DNA from: Pseudomonadota bacterium
GTDB taxonomy: Bacteria > Pseudomonadota > Alphaproteobacteria > Rhizobiales > Xanthobacteraceae
Reading direction: 5' to 3'
NCBI GenBank assembly: GCA_023404675.1
Contig: JAEYAW010000003.1
Span: forward strand, 98,145-162,144
DNA: 64,000 nt
The notes under the pieces are model-generated. The model was not told where the DNA came from and searched no databases. It worked only from the letters and a program-made list of their open reading frames with translations. The position numbers and the translations under genes are program-made. Positions 1 through 8,671 of the stretch are shown here, in pieces. Position 1 is the stretch's first letter, and each line of letters starts with the position of its first letter.

Positions 1-1319
1 ACATGTATCATCACTACACGGTTGACGAGCATCTGCTGCGCTGCATCGGCATCCTTCAGGACATCGAGCGCGGCGGCACCGACGAGTTCGTGGTGGCCAG
101 CGATCTGATGCGCAAGATCCGGCCCGAGCACCGCGCGGTGCTGTATGTCGCGGTGTTCCTGCATGACATCGCCAAGGGCCGGCCGGAGGACCACTCCATC
201 GCCGGTGCAAAGGTGGCGCGCCGGCTGTGCCCGCGCTTCGGGTTCAACGCGGCCGATACCGAACTGGTGGCTTGGCTGATTCAGGAGCACCTGACGATGT
301 CCACGGTCGCGCAGTCGCGCGACCTGTCGGACCGGAGGACCATCGAGAATTTCGCGGCCGTGGTGCAGTCGGTCGAACAGATGAAGCTTCTCACCATCCT
401 CACCACCGCGGACATCCGCGGCGTTGGCCCCGGGGTCTGGAACGGTTGGAAAGCTCAGCTCCTGCGCACGCTGTACTACGAAACCGAGCCGGTGCTGACC
501 GGCGGCTTCTCCGAGGTCGACCGCGCCAAGCGCATTGCCGCGTCGCAGGCCGAGTTTCGCGCGCATGTCCCGGACTGGCCCGAGGCGGAGGTCAATGCCT
601 ACATCGACCGGCACTATCCGCCGTACTGGCTTAAGGTCGATCTGCCGCGCAAGCTGCGGCACGCCAAGTTCGTGCGCTCGAGCGAGCAGGCCGGGCACAA
701 GCTCGCGATCAATGTCGGTTTCGACGAGGCGCGCGGCGTGACCGAACTGACGATTCTCGCGCCCGACCATCCATGGCTGCTGTCGGTAATTGCGGGCGCG
801 TGCGTGTCGGCGAACGCCAACATCGTGGACGCGCAGATCTACACCACGACCGACGGCATCGCGCTCGACACGGTGTCGATCTCGCGGGAGTACGATCGCG
901 ACGAGGACGAGGCGCGCCGCGCCACCCGCATCGGCGAGACCATCGAGAACATTCTCGAAGGCCGGCTCAAGCTGCCCGAGGCGGTGGCCAAGCGTGCCGG
1001 AAGCCGTGCCAAGCCGAAGCCGTTCGTGATCGAGCCCGAAGTGTCGGTCAACAACCAGTGGTCCGAACTCTATACGGTGATCGAGGTGTCGGGGCTCGAC
1101 CGTCCGGGTCTGCTGTACGAACTGACCACGGCGCTGTCCAAGCTGAACCTCAACATCGCCTCGGCGCACGTGGCGACGTTCGGCGAGCGGGCGCGCGACG
1201 TGTTCTATGTCACCGACCTTCTGGGCGCGCAGATCATGGCGCCGACCCGGCAGGCCGCGATCAAGAGCGCGCTGGTGCATCTGCTGGCCGACGGACAGCG
1301 TGCGGCGGTGCCAGCCTGA
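1..1319 (+). CDS. glnD: GlnD, bifunctional uridylyltransferase/uridylyl-removing enzyme (3' part only)
   Basis: This is the C-terminal half of the PII uridylyltransferase, which senses glutamine and adds or removes UMP on PII proteins to set nitrogen status. The reading frame is open from the window edge, so the nucleotidyltransferase domain lies outside; about 439 of the usual roughly 930 residues are here. Visible parts are the HD-type uridylyl-removing domain (YHHYTVDEH near its start, then LHDIAKG with the HD pair) and two C-terminal ACT domains (around TELTILAPDHPWLL and YTVIEVSGLDRPGLL) that bind glutamine. The order HD-ACT-ACT is that of GlnD and of no other common family. The internal ATG at position 3 is not the true start. 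A DUF1304 gene follows 16 bases downstream. Confidence 0.95.
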   Translation, partial: MYHHYTVDEHLLRCIGILQDIERGGTDEFVVASDLMRKIRPEHRAVLYVAVFLHDIAKGRPEDHSIAGAKVARRLCPRFGFNAADTELVAWLIQEHLTMSTVAQSRDLSDRRTIENFAAVVQSVEQMKLLTILTTADIRGVGPGVWNGWKAQLLRTLYYETEPVLTGGFSEVDRAKRIAASQAEFRAHVPDWPEAEVNAYIDRHYPPYWLKVDLPRKLRHAKFVRSSEQAGHKLAINVGFDEARGVTELTILAPDHPWLLSVIAGACVSANANIVDAQIYTTTDGIALDTVSISREYDRDEDEARRATRIGETIENILEGRLKLPEAVAKRAGSRAKPKPFVIEPEVSVNNQWSELYTVIEVSGLDRPGLLYELTTALSKLNLNIASAHVATFGERARDVFYVTDLLGAQIMAPTRQAAIKSALVHLLADGQRAAVPA

Positions 1320-1335
1320 TGCAAGGAATCAAACG

Positions 1336-1698
1336 ATGATCTATCTCGCCAATGCGGCAGTTCTCCTGATCGCGGTGCTGCACGCCTACTTTCTGGTGCT
1401 GGAGATGTTTTTGTGGACCAGGCCGATGGGGCTCAGGGTCTTCAACAACACGCAGCAGAAGGCCGACGACACGGCGGTGCTCGCCGCCAATCAGGGACTT
1501 TACAACGGCTTTCTCGTCGCAGGCCTCGTCTGGGGCGTGCTGCATCCCGATCCTGCGTTCGCGTTTCAGATCAAGGTGTTCTTTCTGCTCTGCGTGATCG
1601 TGGCAGGTCTCTACGGCGGCTATTCGGTGAGCCGGCGGATCGTGTTCGTCCAGGCTGTGCCGGCGGCGGTTGCCCTCGTGCTTGTGCTGCTGGCCTGA
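1336..1698 (+). CDS. DUF1304 family small integral membrane protein
   Basis: This 120-residue protein is almost entirely hydrophobic, with about four predicted membrane helices and a short charged stretch after the first (FLWTRPMGLRVF). The LWTRP..RVF motif and the length are those of the DUF1304 family, whose function is not established. An upstream in-frame start would overlap glnD, so I chose the ATG at 1336, which lies 16 bases after the glnD stop and is preceded by an AAGGAA ribosome site. It is probably co-transcribed with glnD and the following ABC genes. Role in the cell: unknown inner-membrane protein. Confidence 0.8.
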   Translation: MIYLANAAVLLIAVLHAYFLVLEMFLWTRPMGLRVFNNTQQKADDTAVLAANQGLYNGFLVAGLVWGVLHPDPAFAFQIKVFFLLCVIVAGLYGGYSVSRRIVFVQAVPAAVALVLVLLA

Positions 1699-1729
1699 TG
1701 GCGCCGCCCGGTTCGCGGGTTTAGCAGCG

Positions 1730-2383
1730 ATGCTGCGCGTCGAGAGCCTGACCAAGAGCTATCTCACGCCGCAGGGCAGCCTTCCCGTGCTGCGGGGCGT
1801 CGATCTGCAACTGGCGGCGGCGGAGAGCGTCGCGCTGACCGGCGAGTCCGGTAGCGGCAAGAGCACGCTGCTGCATCTCGTCGCCGGGCTCGACGATCCG
1901 GATGGCGGCACCATCCATCTGGACGAAACCCGTATCGACAACCTGTCCGACAGTGCGCGCGCGGCGCTGCGGCGCGACCGCATCGGCCTCGTCTTTCAGC
2001 AGTTCAATCTGGTGCCGAGCCTCAGCGTCGCCGACAATCTCGCGTTTCAGGCGCGCATCGCCGGGCGCGTGGATGAGGTCTGGCTCGCCGCGCTGACGGA
2101 GCGGCTGGGTCTTGCGGACCTGATGGATCGCTATCCTGAGCAACTGTCCGGCGGCCAGCAGCAGCGCGTCGCGCTCGGCCGCGCGCTGGCGGCGAAGCCG
2201 CAATTGCTGCTGGCGGACGAGCCCACCGGCAATCTTGACGAGGCGACCGCCGACGAGGTGATGGCGCTGACGCGCGACCTCGTGGCGCAGACAGGCTGTG
2301 CGTTCCTGATGGTGACGCACAGCGAGCGGCTGGCGGCGATGCTGGACCGCCGCATTCATCTGCGCGCCGGACGGCTGGCATGA
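1730..2383 (+). CDS. ABC transporter ATP-binding protein, LolD/MacB/AttE type
   Basis: A 217-residue ATPase of the FtsE/LolD/MacB group. It has Walker A (GESGSGKST), a Q-loop (VFQQFNLVPSLSV), the signature LSGGQQQRVALGRAL, Walker B (LLLADEPTGNLDE) and the H-loop (VTHSE). The sequence ADEPTGNLD is typical for the mechanotransmission-type exporters that pair with FtsX-like permeases. I chose ATG 1730 (MLRVESLTKSY) over an upstream start because it begins the conserved domain. Its stop overlaps the permease start by four bases (ATGA), so the two subunits are translationally coupled. Likely partners are the permease at 2380 and the exported lipocalin-like protein at 4832. The substrate is not known. 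Confidence 0.93.
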   Translation: MLRVESLTKSYLTPQGSLPVLRGVDLQLAAAESVALTGESGSGKSTLLHLVAGLDDPDGGTIHLDETRIDNLSDSARAALRRDRIGLVFQQFNLVPSLSVADNLAFQARIAGRVDEVWLAALTERLGLADLMDRYPEQLSGGQQQRVALGRALAAKPQLLLADEPTGNLDEATADEVMALTRDLVAQTGCAFLMVTHSERLAAMLDRRIHLRAGRLA

Positions 2384-4842
2384 GCCGGCTCGGCTTCGTG
2401 CTGAAGGTGCTGGCCAGCCACTGGCGGCGGCATCCGATGCAGTTCGTCACGCTTGTGATCGGTCTGATCGCAGCCACCGCGCTGTGGAGCGGTGTGCAGG
2501 CCATCAACGCGCAGGCCCGCGCGAGCTATGCGGGCGCTGCCGCGGCGTTCGGCGGCGCGCGCACGCCGATGCTGGTTGCGCGGGATGGCGCGCTGCTGCC
2601 GCAGCAGGCATTCGTCGATCTGCGCCGAGCGGGATGGCCGGTGTCGCCGGTGCTCGAAGGACGCATCGTCGTGTCCGGGCGATCGATGCGCCTGATCGGC
2701 GTCGAGCCCGTGACGCTGCCGCGCGGCGGCGGCCCGATGCAGGAAATGCAACCGCAGCAGGTCTCGGCGTTTCTCGCCCCGCCCGGTCGCGCGCTGGCCG
2801 CACCGGACACGATCTCCGATATTGGCGGAGCGGGCGGTGCGGCGCTGCCGCTCGACAACGGCAGGCGCCTGCCGCCGCTGCAATCCGAGGCCTCGCTGCC
2901 GCCGGGCGTGCTCGTGGTCGATATCGGCATCGCGCAGCGGCTGCTGGACCGTCCCGGTCAGATTTCGCGGCTGCTGGTTGCAAATCCCGCTCCGCCGCCC
3001 GGCGATCTGCCGCCAGCGTGGCGGGAGCGGCTGCGCTTTGTCGAGGCAGGCAGCGAGACCGACCTCGAACGCCTTACCGACAGCTTCCACATCAACCTCA
3101 CGGCATTCGGCCTGCTGTCGTTCGTGGTCGGTCTGTTCATCACCCACGCGGCGATCGGTCTGGCGTTTGAGCAGCGGCTGCCGATGCTGCGCACGCTGCG
3201 GGCCTGCGGCGTCTCGACCGGCAGCCTCACGATCGCGCTGATGCTCGAACTCTTGTCCACCGCGCTGGTGTGCGGACTGTTTGGCTGTCTGATCGGCTAC
3301 GCCATCGCGGCCGCACTGCTGCCGGACGTCGCGGCCAGCCTGCGCGGCCTCTACGGTGCGCAGGTCCCGGGCCGCCTGACATTGCAGCCCTCGTGGTGGT
3401 TCGCGAGTCTCGCGATCAGCGCGCTCGGTGCGCTGGCTGCGGCGGCTGGAAGTCTCTGGCGGGTGCAGCGCCTGCCGCTGCTGGTGTCGGCGCAGCCGCA
3501 GGCCTGGCGCGCGGCGCAGCAGCGCACGCTGGCGTGGCAGGCCATGCTCGCCGTCCTGATTCTCGCCGGAGCGAGCGTCATCCTTTGGCTCGGCCAGAGC
3601 CTGATCGCGGGCTTCGGATTGCTGGCGGCGCTGATGCTGGGCGCGGCGTTGCTGCTGCCGGTCGCGCTCGCCGCGCTGCTGCGGCTTGGCGAAGGGCTGG
3701 CGGGCCGCCCGCTGCTCAAGTGGTTCTGGGCCGATGGACGCCAGCAACTGCCGGGCCTCTCACTCGCCCTGATGGCGCTGCTGCTGGCGCTGGCCGTCAA
3801 TGTCGGTGTCTCCACCATGGTGGAAAGCTTCAGCCGCACCTTCCGGGGCTGGCTCGACAACCGGCTGGCGGCGGAGATCTATCTCACCGCCACGGATGCC
3901 GCACAGGCGCGGGAAGTGACGAGTTTTCTGACGACGCGTCCCGAGGTGACGGCCGTTCTCGTCGGCGCGCGCGCCGAGACGCGGCTCGGCGATGAGCCCG
4001 TCGAGGTGGCGGCCTTCACCGATCACGCCACCTATCGCGACCGCTGGCCTTTGCTCGCGCGCGCGGCGGATGTGTGGGAGGCGGTGGACGCGGGTGAGGC
4101 CGCGCTGGTCAGCGAACAACTGGCGCGCCGGCTCGGCCTGTCGCTGGGTGACATCGTGCATCTGCCGACGCCGCGTGAAAGCTGGTCGCTGCGCGTCGCG
4201 GCGATCTACCCCGACTACGGCAATCCGAAAGGCCAGGTCAGCGTCGCGATCGGCCCGTTCGCACGACATTTCCCGGATGCGCCGCCGGTGCGGCTGAGCC
4301 TGCGCGTGCCGCCCGCCGCCGTTGCGACGCTCATGACCGAACTGCAGCGCCGCTTCGCGCTGGATGAGCGGCATCTGATCGATCAGGCCACGCTGAAGGC
4401 GGAATCGATGCGCATCTTCGAGCGCACCTTCGCCGTGACTGCGAGCCTCAACACCCTGACGCTGATCGTCGCCGGCATCGCGCTGCTGACCAGCCTGCTG
4501 ACGCTGAGCGGCAGCCGCCTGCCGCAACTGGCGCCGCTGTGGGCGATGGGCATCGGACGGCGGCAACTGGCGTGGATCGAACTCGCCAAGACGCTGGCGC
4601 TGGCGATGTTCACCGCGTTGCTGGCATTGCCGCTGGGGCTTGTGGTGGCATGGTGCCTGCTGGCTGTGGTGAACGTCACTGCATTCGGCTGGCGGGTGCC
4701 GATGCATGTATTTCCGGATCGTCTGGCGGTGCTGTTCGTTGTCGCCGTGGCGGCCTCGCTGGTCGCGATGCTGCTGCCCGCCGCCCGGTTGGCGCGCATC
4801 AGGCCGGTCGAACTGATGAAGGTGTTTTCCGATGCGCGGTAG
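2380..4842 (+). CDS. ABC transporter permease with two FtsX domains
   Basis: An 820-residue permease of the MacB/FtsX (type VII) ABC superfamily. The N-terminal helix (around VTLVIGLIAATALWSGVQ) is followed by a periplasmic region, a first FtsX block of three helices (about residues 235-370), a middle hydrophobic section, a second periplasmic domain (about 500-690) and a final FtsX block of three helices ending LARIRPVELMKVFSDAR. The duplicated FtsX layout matches AttF+AttG of the Agrobacterium att locus fused into one chain. Start overlaps the ATPase stop, and its stop lies inside the next gene, so all three genes form one operon. Such transporters usually extract or deliver lipids or lipoproteins at the outer face of the inner membrane; the cargo here is inferred only. 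Confidence 0.9.
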   Translation: MSRLGFVLKVLASHWRRHPMQFVTLVIGLIAATALWSGVQAINAQARASYAGAAAAFGGARTPMLVARDGALLPQQAFVDLRRAGWPVSPVLEGRIVVSGRSMRLIGVEPVTLPRGGGPMQEMQPQQVSAFLAPPGRALAAPDTISDIGGAGGAALPLDNGRRLPPLQSEASLPPGVLVVDIGIAQRLLDRPGQISRLLVANPAPPPGDLPPAWRERLRFVEAGSETDLERLTDSFHINLTAFGLLSFVVGLFITHAAIGLAFEQRLPMLRTLRACGVSTGSLTIALMLELLSTALVCGLFGCLIGYAIAAALLPDVAASLRGLYGAQVPGRLTLQPSWWFASLAISALGALAAAAGSLWRVQRLPLLVSAQPQAWRAAQQRTLAWQAMLAVLILAGASVILWLGQSLIAGFGLLAALMLGAALLLPVALAALLRLGEGLAGRPLLKWFWADGRQQLPGLSLALMALLLALAVNVGVSTMVESFSRTFRGWLDNRLAAEIYLTATDAAQAREVTSFLTTRPEVTAVLVGARAETRLGDEPVEVAAFTDHATYRDRWPLLARAADVWEAVDAGEAALVSEQLARRLGLSLGDIVHLPTPRESWSLRVAAIYPDYGNPKGQVSVAIGPFARHFPDAPPVRLSLRVPPAAVATLMTELQRRFALDERHLIDQATLKAESMRIFERTFAVTASLNTLTLIVAGIALLTSLLTLSGSRLPQLAPLWAMGIGRRQLAWIELAKTLALAMFTALLALPLGLVVAWCLLAVVNVTAFGWRVPMHVFPDRLAVLFVVAVAASLVAMLLPAARLARIRPVELMKVFSDAR

Positions 4843-5947
4843 AGCGTTTTCGAGCGAAGGAAGAGGCCCTTGTGGCCTCGATCGTCGTTCGTTCGTTCTG
4901 GCGGGTGCGGCCGCGCTCGCTGCATCCCGTGCGGGCGCGCAGGGTTATGGCGGGCTCGGCGAATCCGGCGAAGGCTATGCGCCGGTCGTGCCGGGGCGCA
5001 TGTTTGCCTTTCCCGCGGATCACGGCCCGCATCCGGACTTCCGGATCGAGTGGTGGTACCTCACCGCCAACCTCACCGACGACACCGGCGCGCCGTGCGG
5101 CCTGCAATGGACGCTGTTCCGGCAGGCCGCGCGTCCCGGCGCGCAGGGCGAGGGCTGGGACGATCCGCAGGTCTGGATGGCGCATGCCGCCGTGACGCGC
5201 GCGGACACGCATCGCTTCGCGGAGACCTTCGCGCGCGGCGGGGTCGGACAGGCGGGCGCCGAGGCGTCGCCGTTTCATGCCTTCATCGACGCATGGGAGT
5301 TGCGGCAGGCCGCCAGTGACATCGATCCGATGCGCATCGTGCCGCTGGATGTCCGCGCGTCGGGAAAGGATTTCTCCTATCGGCTTCGTCTCGGCGCGGA
5401 CCGCCCGCTGGTTCTGCAGGGCGACAATGGATTCAGCCGCAAGTCCGAGCGGGGACAGGCCTCGTATTACTACAGCCAGCCGTTCTTCGCGGCCGAGGGC
5501 GCGCTGACCATCGACGGCGTCGCGCGCACCGTGAAGGGGCTCGCATGGATGGACCGCGAATGGAGCAGCCAGCCGCTGGCCGCCGACCAGAAAGGCTGGG
5601 ACTGGTTCTCGCTGCATTTCGACGACGGAAACAAGCTGATGCTGTTCCGCCTGCGCGATGCGACGGGCGGCGCGTTTGTCGCTGGCACCTTCATCGGACG
5701 CGACGGCGCGACCTCGCAACTCTCGCCGGGCGACGTGGTGATGACTCCCGGCGCGTCGAGCGACGTGGCGGGCCGCCGCCTGCCGACGCAATGGACGCTC
5801 GAGATGGCCTCGCGCGGCCTGCGAATCTCCTGCGCCGCGCTCAATCCGCAGAGCTGGATGGGCACCGGCTTTGCCTACTGGGAAGGGCCGATCCGGATAT
5901 CCGGCTCGCATCCGGGCGTCGGTTATCTGGAGATGACGGGGTATTAG
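4832..5947 (+). CDS. Tat-exported lipocalin-like (CrtC/AttH family) protein
   Basis: A 371-residue protein with a twin-arginine signal (DRRSFVLAGAAALAAS, about residues 17-32) followed by a two-barrel lipocalin-like domain of the AttH/CrtC family: EWWYLTANL, the TVKGLAWMDREWSSQ segment and the typical C-terminus GVGYLEMTGY. Such proteins are often labelled carotenoid 1,2-hydratase, but no carotenoid genes are near; beside an ABC exporter the AttH reading is better. It overlaps the permease by 11 bases. ATG 4832 is the only reasonable start that keeps the Tat motif. Oddly, bases 4844-4859, coding residues 5-10, are identical to the first 16 bases of a dispersed repeat found before yegP and ligD. 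Function: probable periplasmic lipid-binding partner of the exporter, by inference. Confidence 0.85.
   Translation: MRGRAFSSEGRGPCGLDRRSFVLAGAAALAASRAGAQGYGGLGESGEGYAPVVPGRMFAFPADHGPHPDFRIEWWYLTANLTDDTGAPCGLQWTLFRQAARPGAQGEGWDDPQVWMAHAAVTRADTHRFAETFARGGVGQAGAEASPFHAFIDAWELRQAASDIDPMRIVPLDVRASGKDFSYRLRLGADRPLVLQGDNGFSRKSERGQASYYYSQPFFAAEGALTIDGVARTVKGLAWMDREWSSQPLAADQKGWDWFSLHFDDGNKLMLFRLRDATGGAFVAGTFIGRDGATSQLSPGDVVMTPGASSDVAGRRLPTQWTLEMASRGLRISCAALNPQSWMGTGFAYWEGPIRISGSHPGVGYLEMTGY
4844..4859 (+). repeat. Partial copy of the dispersed repeat inside the AttH-like gene
   Basis: Sixteen bases, GCGTTTTCGAGCGAAG, identical to the first 16 of copy 1. They cover codons 5-10 of the AttH-like gene and begin two bases after the permease stop. 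Confidence 0.6.
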
Positions 5948-6075
5948 CCGGAGCAACATGGCATCGCGATCAATCGTCTCCGCGTCTGCGGGATGGCAGA
6001 CCGTCCCGTGATGCCTGTTGCGCTGCGATGTGTGGCGGATACGCTCCCCGCGCCAATTGACGGAAGGGACATGGC

Positions 6076-7500
6076 ATGGGGTTCAAGCAATACGCGGATT
6101 TTGATGGCGTCGGACTGGCGGAGCTGGTGCGCAAGAAAGAAGTCAGCGCCACCGAACTGCTGGACGAGGCGATCGCGCGCACCGAGGCGGTCGATCCGAA
6201 GATCAATGCGGTCGTGGTGAAGCACTATGACTACGCACGCAAGCAGATCGAACAGGGGCTGCCGGACGGGCCGTTCAGCGGCGTGCCGTTCCTCATCAAG
6301 GATCTGAATCTGGTTGCCGGCACCCGCACCACCTATGGCGCGTCCGCCTTCAAGGATTTCGTGCCCGATCACAACGATACCGTGGTGGATCGCTTCATTG
6401 CGGCGGGGCTGACGCTGTTCGGCAAGAGTTCGAGTCCGGAATTCGGCCTGATGCCGACCACCGACACGCGGCTGCATGGCCCGACCCGCAACCCTTGGAA
6501 TCCGGAGCACTCGCCGGGCGGCTCGTCCGGTGGCGCGGGCGCGGTCGTCGCCGCGCGCATCATTCCAGTCGCCCACGCCACCGACGGCGGCGGCTCGATC
6601 CGCATTCCCGCCTCGGTCAACGGCCTCGTCGGGCTGAAGCCGACGCGGGCCCGCACGCCGCTCGGCCCCGATCGGGGCGAGGGCTGGGGCGGCTTCTCCT
6701 GCGGCCATGTGGTGAGCATCAGCGTGCGCGACACGGCCACGATGCTGGACGCGATTCAGGGGCCGGAGCCGTGGAGTCCCTATGTCGCCCCCGCGCCGGA
6801 GCGGCCTTATGCGGAGGAAATCCGCCGCGAGCCGGGCAAGCTGCGCATCGCCTTCACGGATCGCGATCCGTTCGGCGAGCCGATCGACCCGGAGATCGCG
6901 GCGACGGTCCGCCGGACCGCGGCGCTGCTCGAAAAGCTCGGGCACCATGTCGAGGAGCGCGCACCGCAACTGCCGGTCGATCCGGCGCAGGTCATGAGCA
7001 CGATCGTGGCCTGCAGCGTCGCGCTGACCGTGCGCAACGCGGAAAAGGCATTCGGGCGGCCGGTCACCGGGGCAGATTTTGAGAACCTGACGCTGGCCAG
7101 CGCGGCGGCTGCCGCCAAGGCGACGCCGATGGATTACATCGCGGCGCAGGTCGATGGTTTCCGCATCGGCCGCGCGCTGGCGGAGTTCTTCCAGAGCTTC
7201 GATGTCGTGCTGTCGCCGACGCTGTGCGCGCTGCCGGTGCGGATCGGCGAAATCAACACCATGGCGGAAGATCTCGGCCACATTCCAACGGTGCTGCGGC
7301 GCTATATGCCGGGCACGTCGATGTACAACATTTCAGGCCAGCCGGCGGTCTCGCTGCCGCTCGGCATGAGCGCGAGCGGTCTGCCGATCGGCATGATGTT
7401 CGCGGGCCGGTTCGGCGACGAGGCGACCCTGCTGCGGCTGGCGGCGCGGCTTGAAGCCGAGACGCCGTGGAAGGATCGGCTTCCGCCGGTCCATGCCTGA
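6076..7500 (+). CDS. Amidase (amidase-signature family)
   Basis: A 474-residue enzyme of the amidase-signature family, hydrolysing a carboxamide bond through a Ser-cisSer-Lys triad. The triad is visible: Lys75 in PFLIKDLNLV, cis-Ser150 in SPGGSSGGAGA and nucleophile Ser174 in GGGSIRIPAS. Length is normal for GatA-like and 6-aminohexanoate-cyclic-dimer-hydrolase-like amidases. There is no signal peptide, so it is cytoplasmic. The start ATG 6076 follows a GGAAGGGA ribosome site. No gatB or gatC is nearby, and the sequence lacks features specific for tRNA amidotransferase, so a catabolic amidase is more likely; the substrate cannot be read from sequence. It is separated by 128 bases from the ABC operon and converges with the SDR gene. 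Confidence 0.9.
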   Translation: MGFKQYADFDGVGLAELVRKKEVSATELLDEAIARTEAVDPKINAVVVKHYDYARKQIEQGLPDGPFSGVPFLIKDLNLVAGTRTTYGASAFKDFVPDHNDTVVDRFIAAGLTLFGKSSSPEFGLMPTTDTRLHGPTRNPWNPEHSPGGSSGGAGAVVAARIIPVAHATDGGGSIRIPASVNGLVGLKPTRARTPLGPDRGEGWGGFSCGHVVSISVRDTATMLDAIQGPEPWSPYVAPAPERPYAEEIRREPGKLRIAFTDRDPFGEPIDPEIAATVRRTAALLEKLGHHVEERAPQLPVDPAQVMSTIVACSVALTVRNAEKAFGRPVTGADFENLTLASAAAAAKATPMDYIAAQVDGFRIGRALAEFFQSFDVVLSPTLCALPVRIGEINTMAEDLGHIPTVLRRYMPGTSMYNISGQPAVSLPLGMSASGLPIGMMFAGRFGDEATLLRLAARLEAETPWKDRLPPVHA

Positions 7501-7566
7501 GTCAGGTGATATCCGAAGGGCGGCTCTCGCCGCTCTTCGGACCTTGATGCGATCCGGTGGCGGCCC

Positions 7567-8370
7567 TCACTCGCCCGCCGCCGGCGCGCTGGTGTCGGCG
7601 AAGGCGACGCCGCCATCGACCGTGATCGTGTTGCCGACCACGTAATCGCCCGCGCGCGAGGCGAGGAAGATCGCGACGCCCGCCATGTCCTCGTCGGTGC
7701 CGACGCGGCCGGCTGGAATGAGGCCTGCGATCTCGTCGCCGTGATCGCGCGCGACGCGGTTCATGTCCGACTTGAAAGCGCCCGGCGCGATGCCGGAGAC
7801 TGCGATATGCTCCCTGATCAGCCGTGCCGCCATGCGGCGCGTCAGATGGATCAGTCCGGCCTTGCTGGCGGCGTAGGAATAGGTTTCCAGCGGATTGACC
7901 GAGATCCCGTCGATCGAGGCGATGTTGATGACCTTCGCGGGCCGGGCTGCCGACCCTGCCGCGCGCAGCGGACCGGCAAGCGCCTTGGTGAGGAAGAACG
8001 GCGTCTTCATGTTGAGGTCGACGACCTTGTCCCAGCCGCTTTCGGGAAACTCATCGAACTGCGCGCCCCATGCCGCGCCTGCATTGTTCACCAGAATGTC
8101 CAGCTTCGGCTCGCGCGCGCTGAACTCCTTTGCGAGCCGTTCGCATCCCTCGACGGTGGAGACATCGAGCGGCAGCGCGATGCATTCGCCGGGATAGGCC
8201 GCAGTGAGGGCTTTCGCGGTTTCCTCGCAGGGGCCGGCCTTGCGCGCGGTGATGTAGACCTTCGCCGCGCCCTGCATCAGGAAGCCTTCCGCGATCATGC
8301 GGCCGATGCCGCGAGATCCTCCGGTGATCAGCGCGATGCGCCCGTTCAGCGAAAACAGATCCGTCTCCAA
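7567..8370 (-). CDS. Short-chain dehydrogenase/reductase
   Basis: A 267-residue classical SDR oxidoreductase. The NAD(P)-binding TGGSRGIG motif is at residues 16-23, NNAG at about 95-98, catalytic Ser152 in INIASIDG, and the YxxxK pair Tyr166/Lys170 in YSYAASKAG. A C-terminal segment ending VDGGVAFAD is also typical. The family resembles bacterial FabG-like and gluconate/acetoin-type SDRs, but the substrate cannot be assigned. It is transcribed alone, convergent with the amidase and divergent from the BON-OmpA gene. Confidence 0.9.
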   Translation of the reverse strand: METDLFSLNGRIALITGGSRGIGRMIAEGFLMQGAAKVYITARKAGPCEETAKALTAAYPGECIALPLDVSTVEGCERLAKEFSAREPKLDILVNNAGAAWGAQFDEFPESGWDKVVDLNMKTPFFLTKALAGPLRAAGSAARPAKVINIASIDGISVNPLETYSYAASKAGLIHLTRRMAARLIREHIAVSGIAPGAFKSDMNRVARDHGDEIAGLIPAGRVGTDEDMAGVAIFLASRAGDYVVGNTITVDGGVAFADTSAPAAGE

Positions 8371-8671
8371 AGCGTCCTCCCATCGTCATGTTGATGGCTC
8401 GTTTGCGGCAGGATCCGGACGCGAGTCAAGGATGGCGCCGCTGGAGCGGGCGGCGGCCATTTCCAAATTGACAGCGTTGCAGGGGTTTGTTTTGTCTCTG
8501 CCACCGGCACATGCTCTGAAACGCGCGAAAACGGGGTCGGCTGGCGAGGTTTCTGCAATCGGCGATTGCTCACCTGGCCGCATGACCATGTTGCGTGCGT
8601 GTTCAGGCGCAGCGCCGGCCCGCCGCCCGGGCCAGTGACCCGGGCGCCAGCGACTTGGGCCAGGAAAGATC
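8371..8671. other. Divergent intergenic region, no gene
   Basis: These 301 bases separate the SDR gene (minus strand) from the BON-OmpA gene (plus strand) and should hold both promoters. The right end carries a CAGGAAAG ribosome site six to nine bases before ATG 8672, and a GC-rich inverted stretch (around 8618-8645, CCGCCCGGGCC and CCCGGGCG). I found no convincing sigma-70 hexamer pair, no RNA gene and no credible short coding frame. Confidence 0.5.

Noticed and set aside
2356..3747. A 463-codon frame antisense to the FtsX permease
   Set aside because: Gln/Arg-rich shadow; the plus-strand permease has clear membrane helices and an operon context.
4832..5947. Carotenoid 1,2-hydratase (CrtC) as the function of the lipocalin-like gene
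   Set aside because: The fold is shared, but there are no carotenoid genes nearby and the gene is fused into an ABC exporter operon; AttH-like is better supported.
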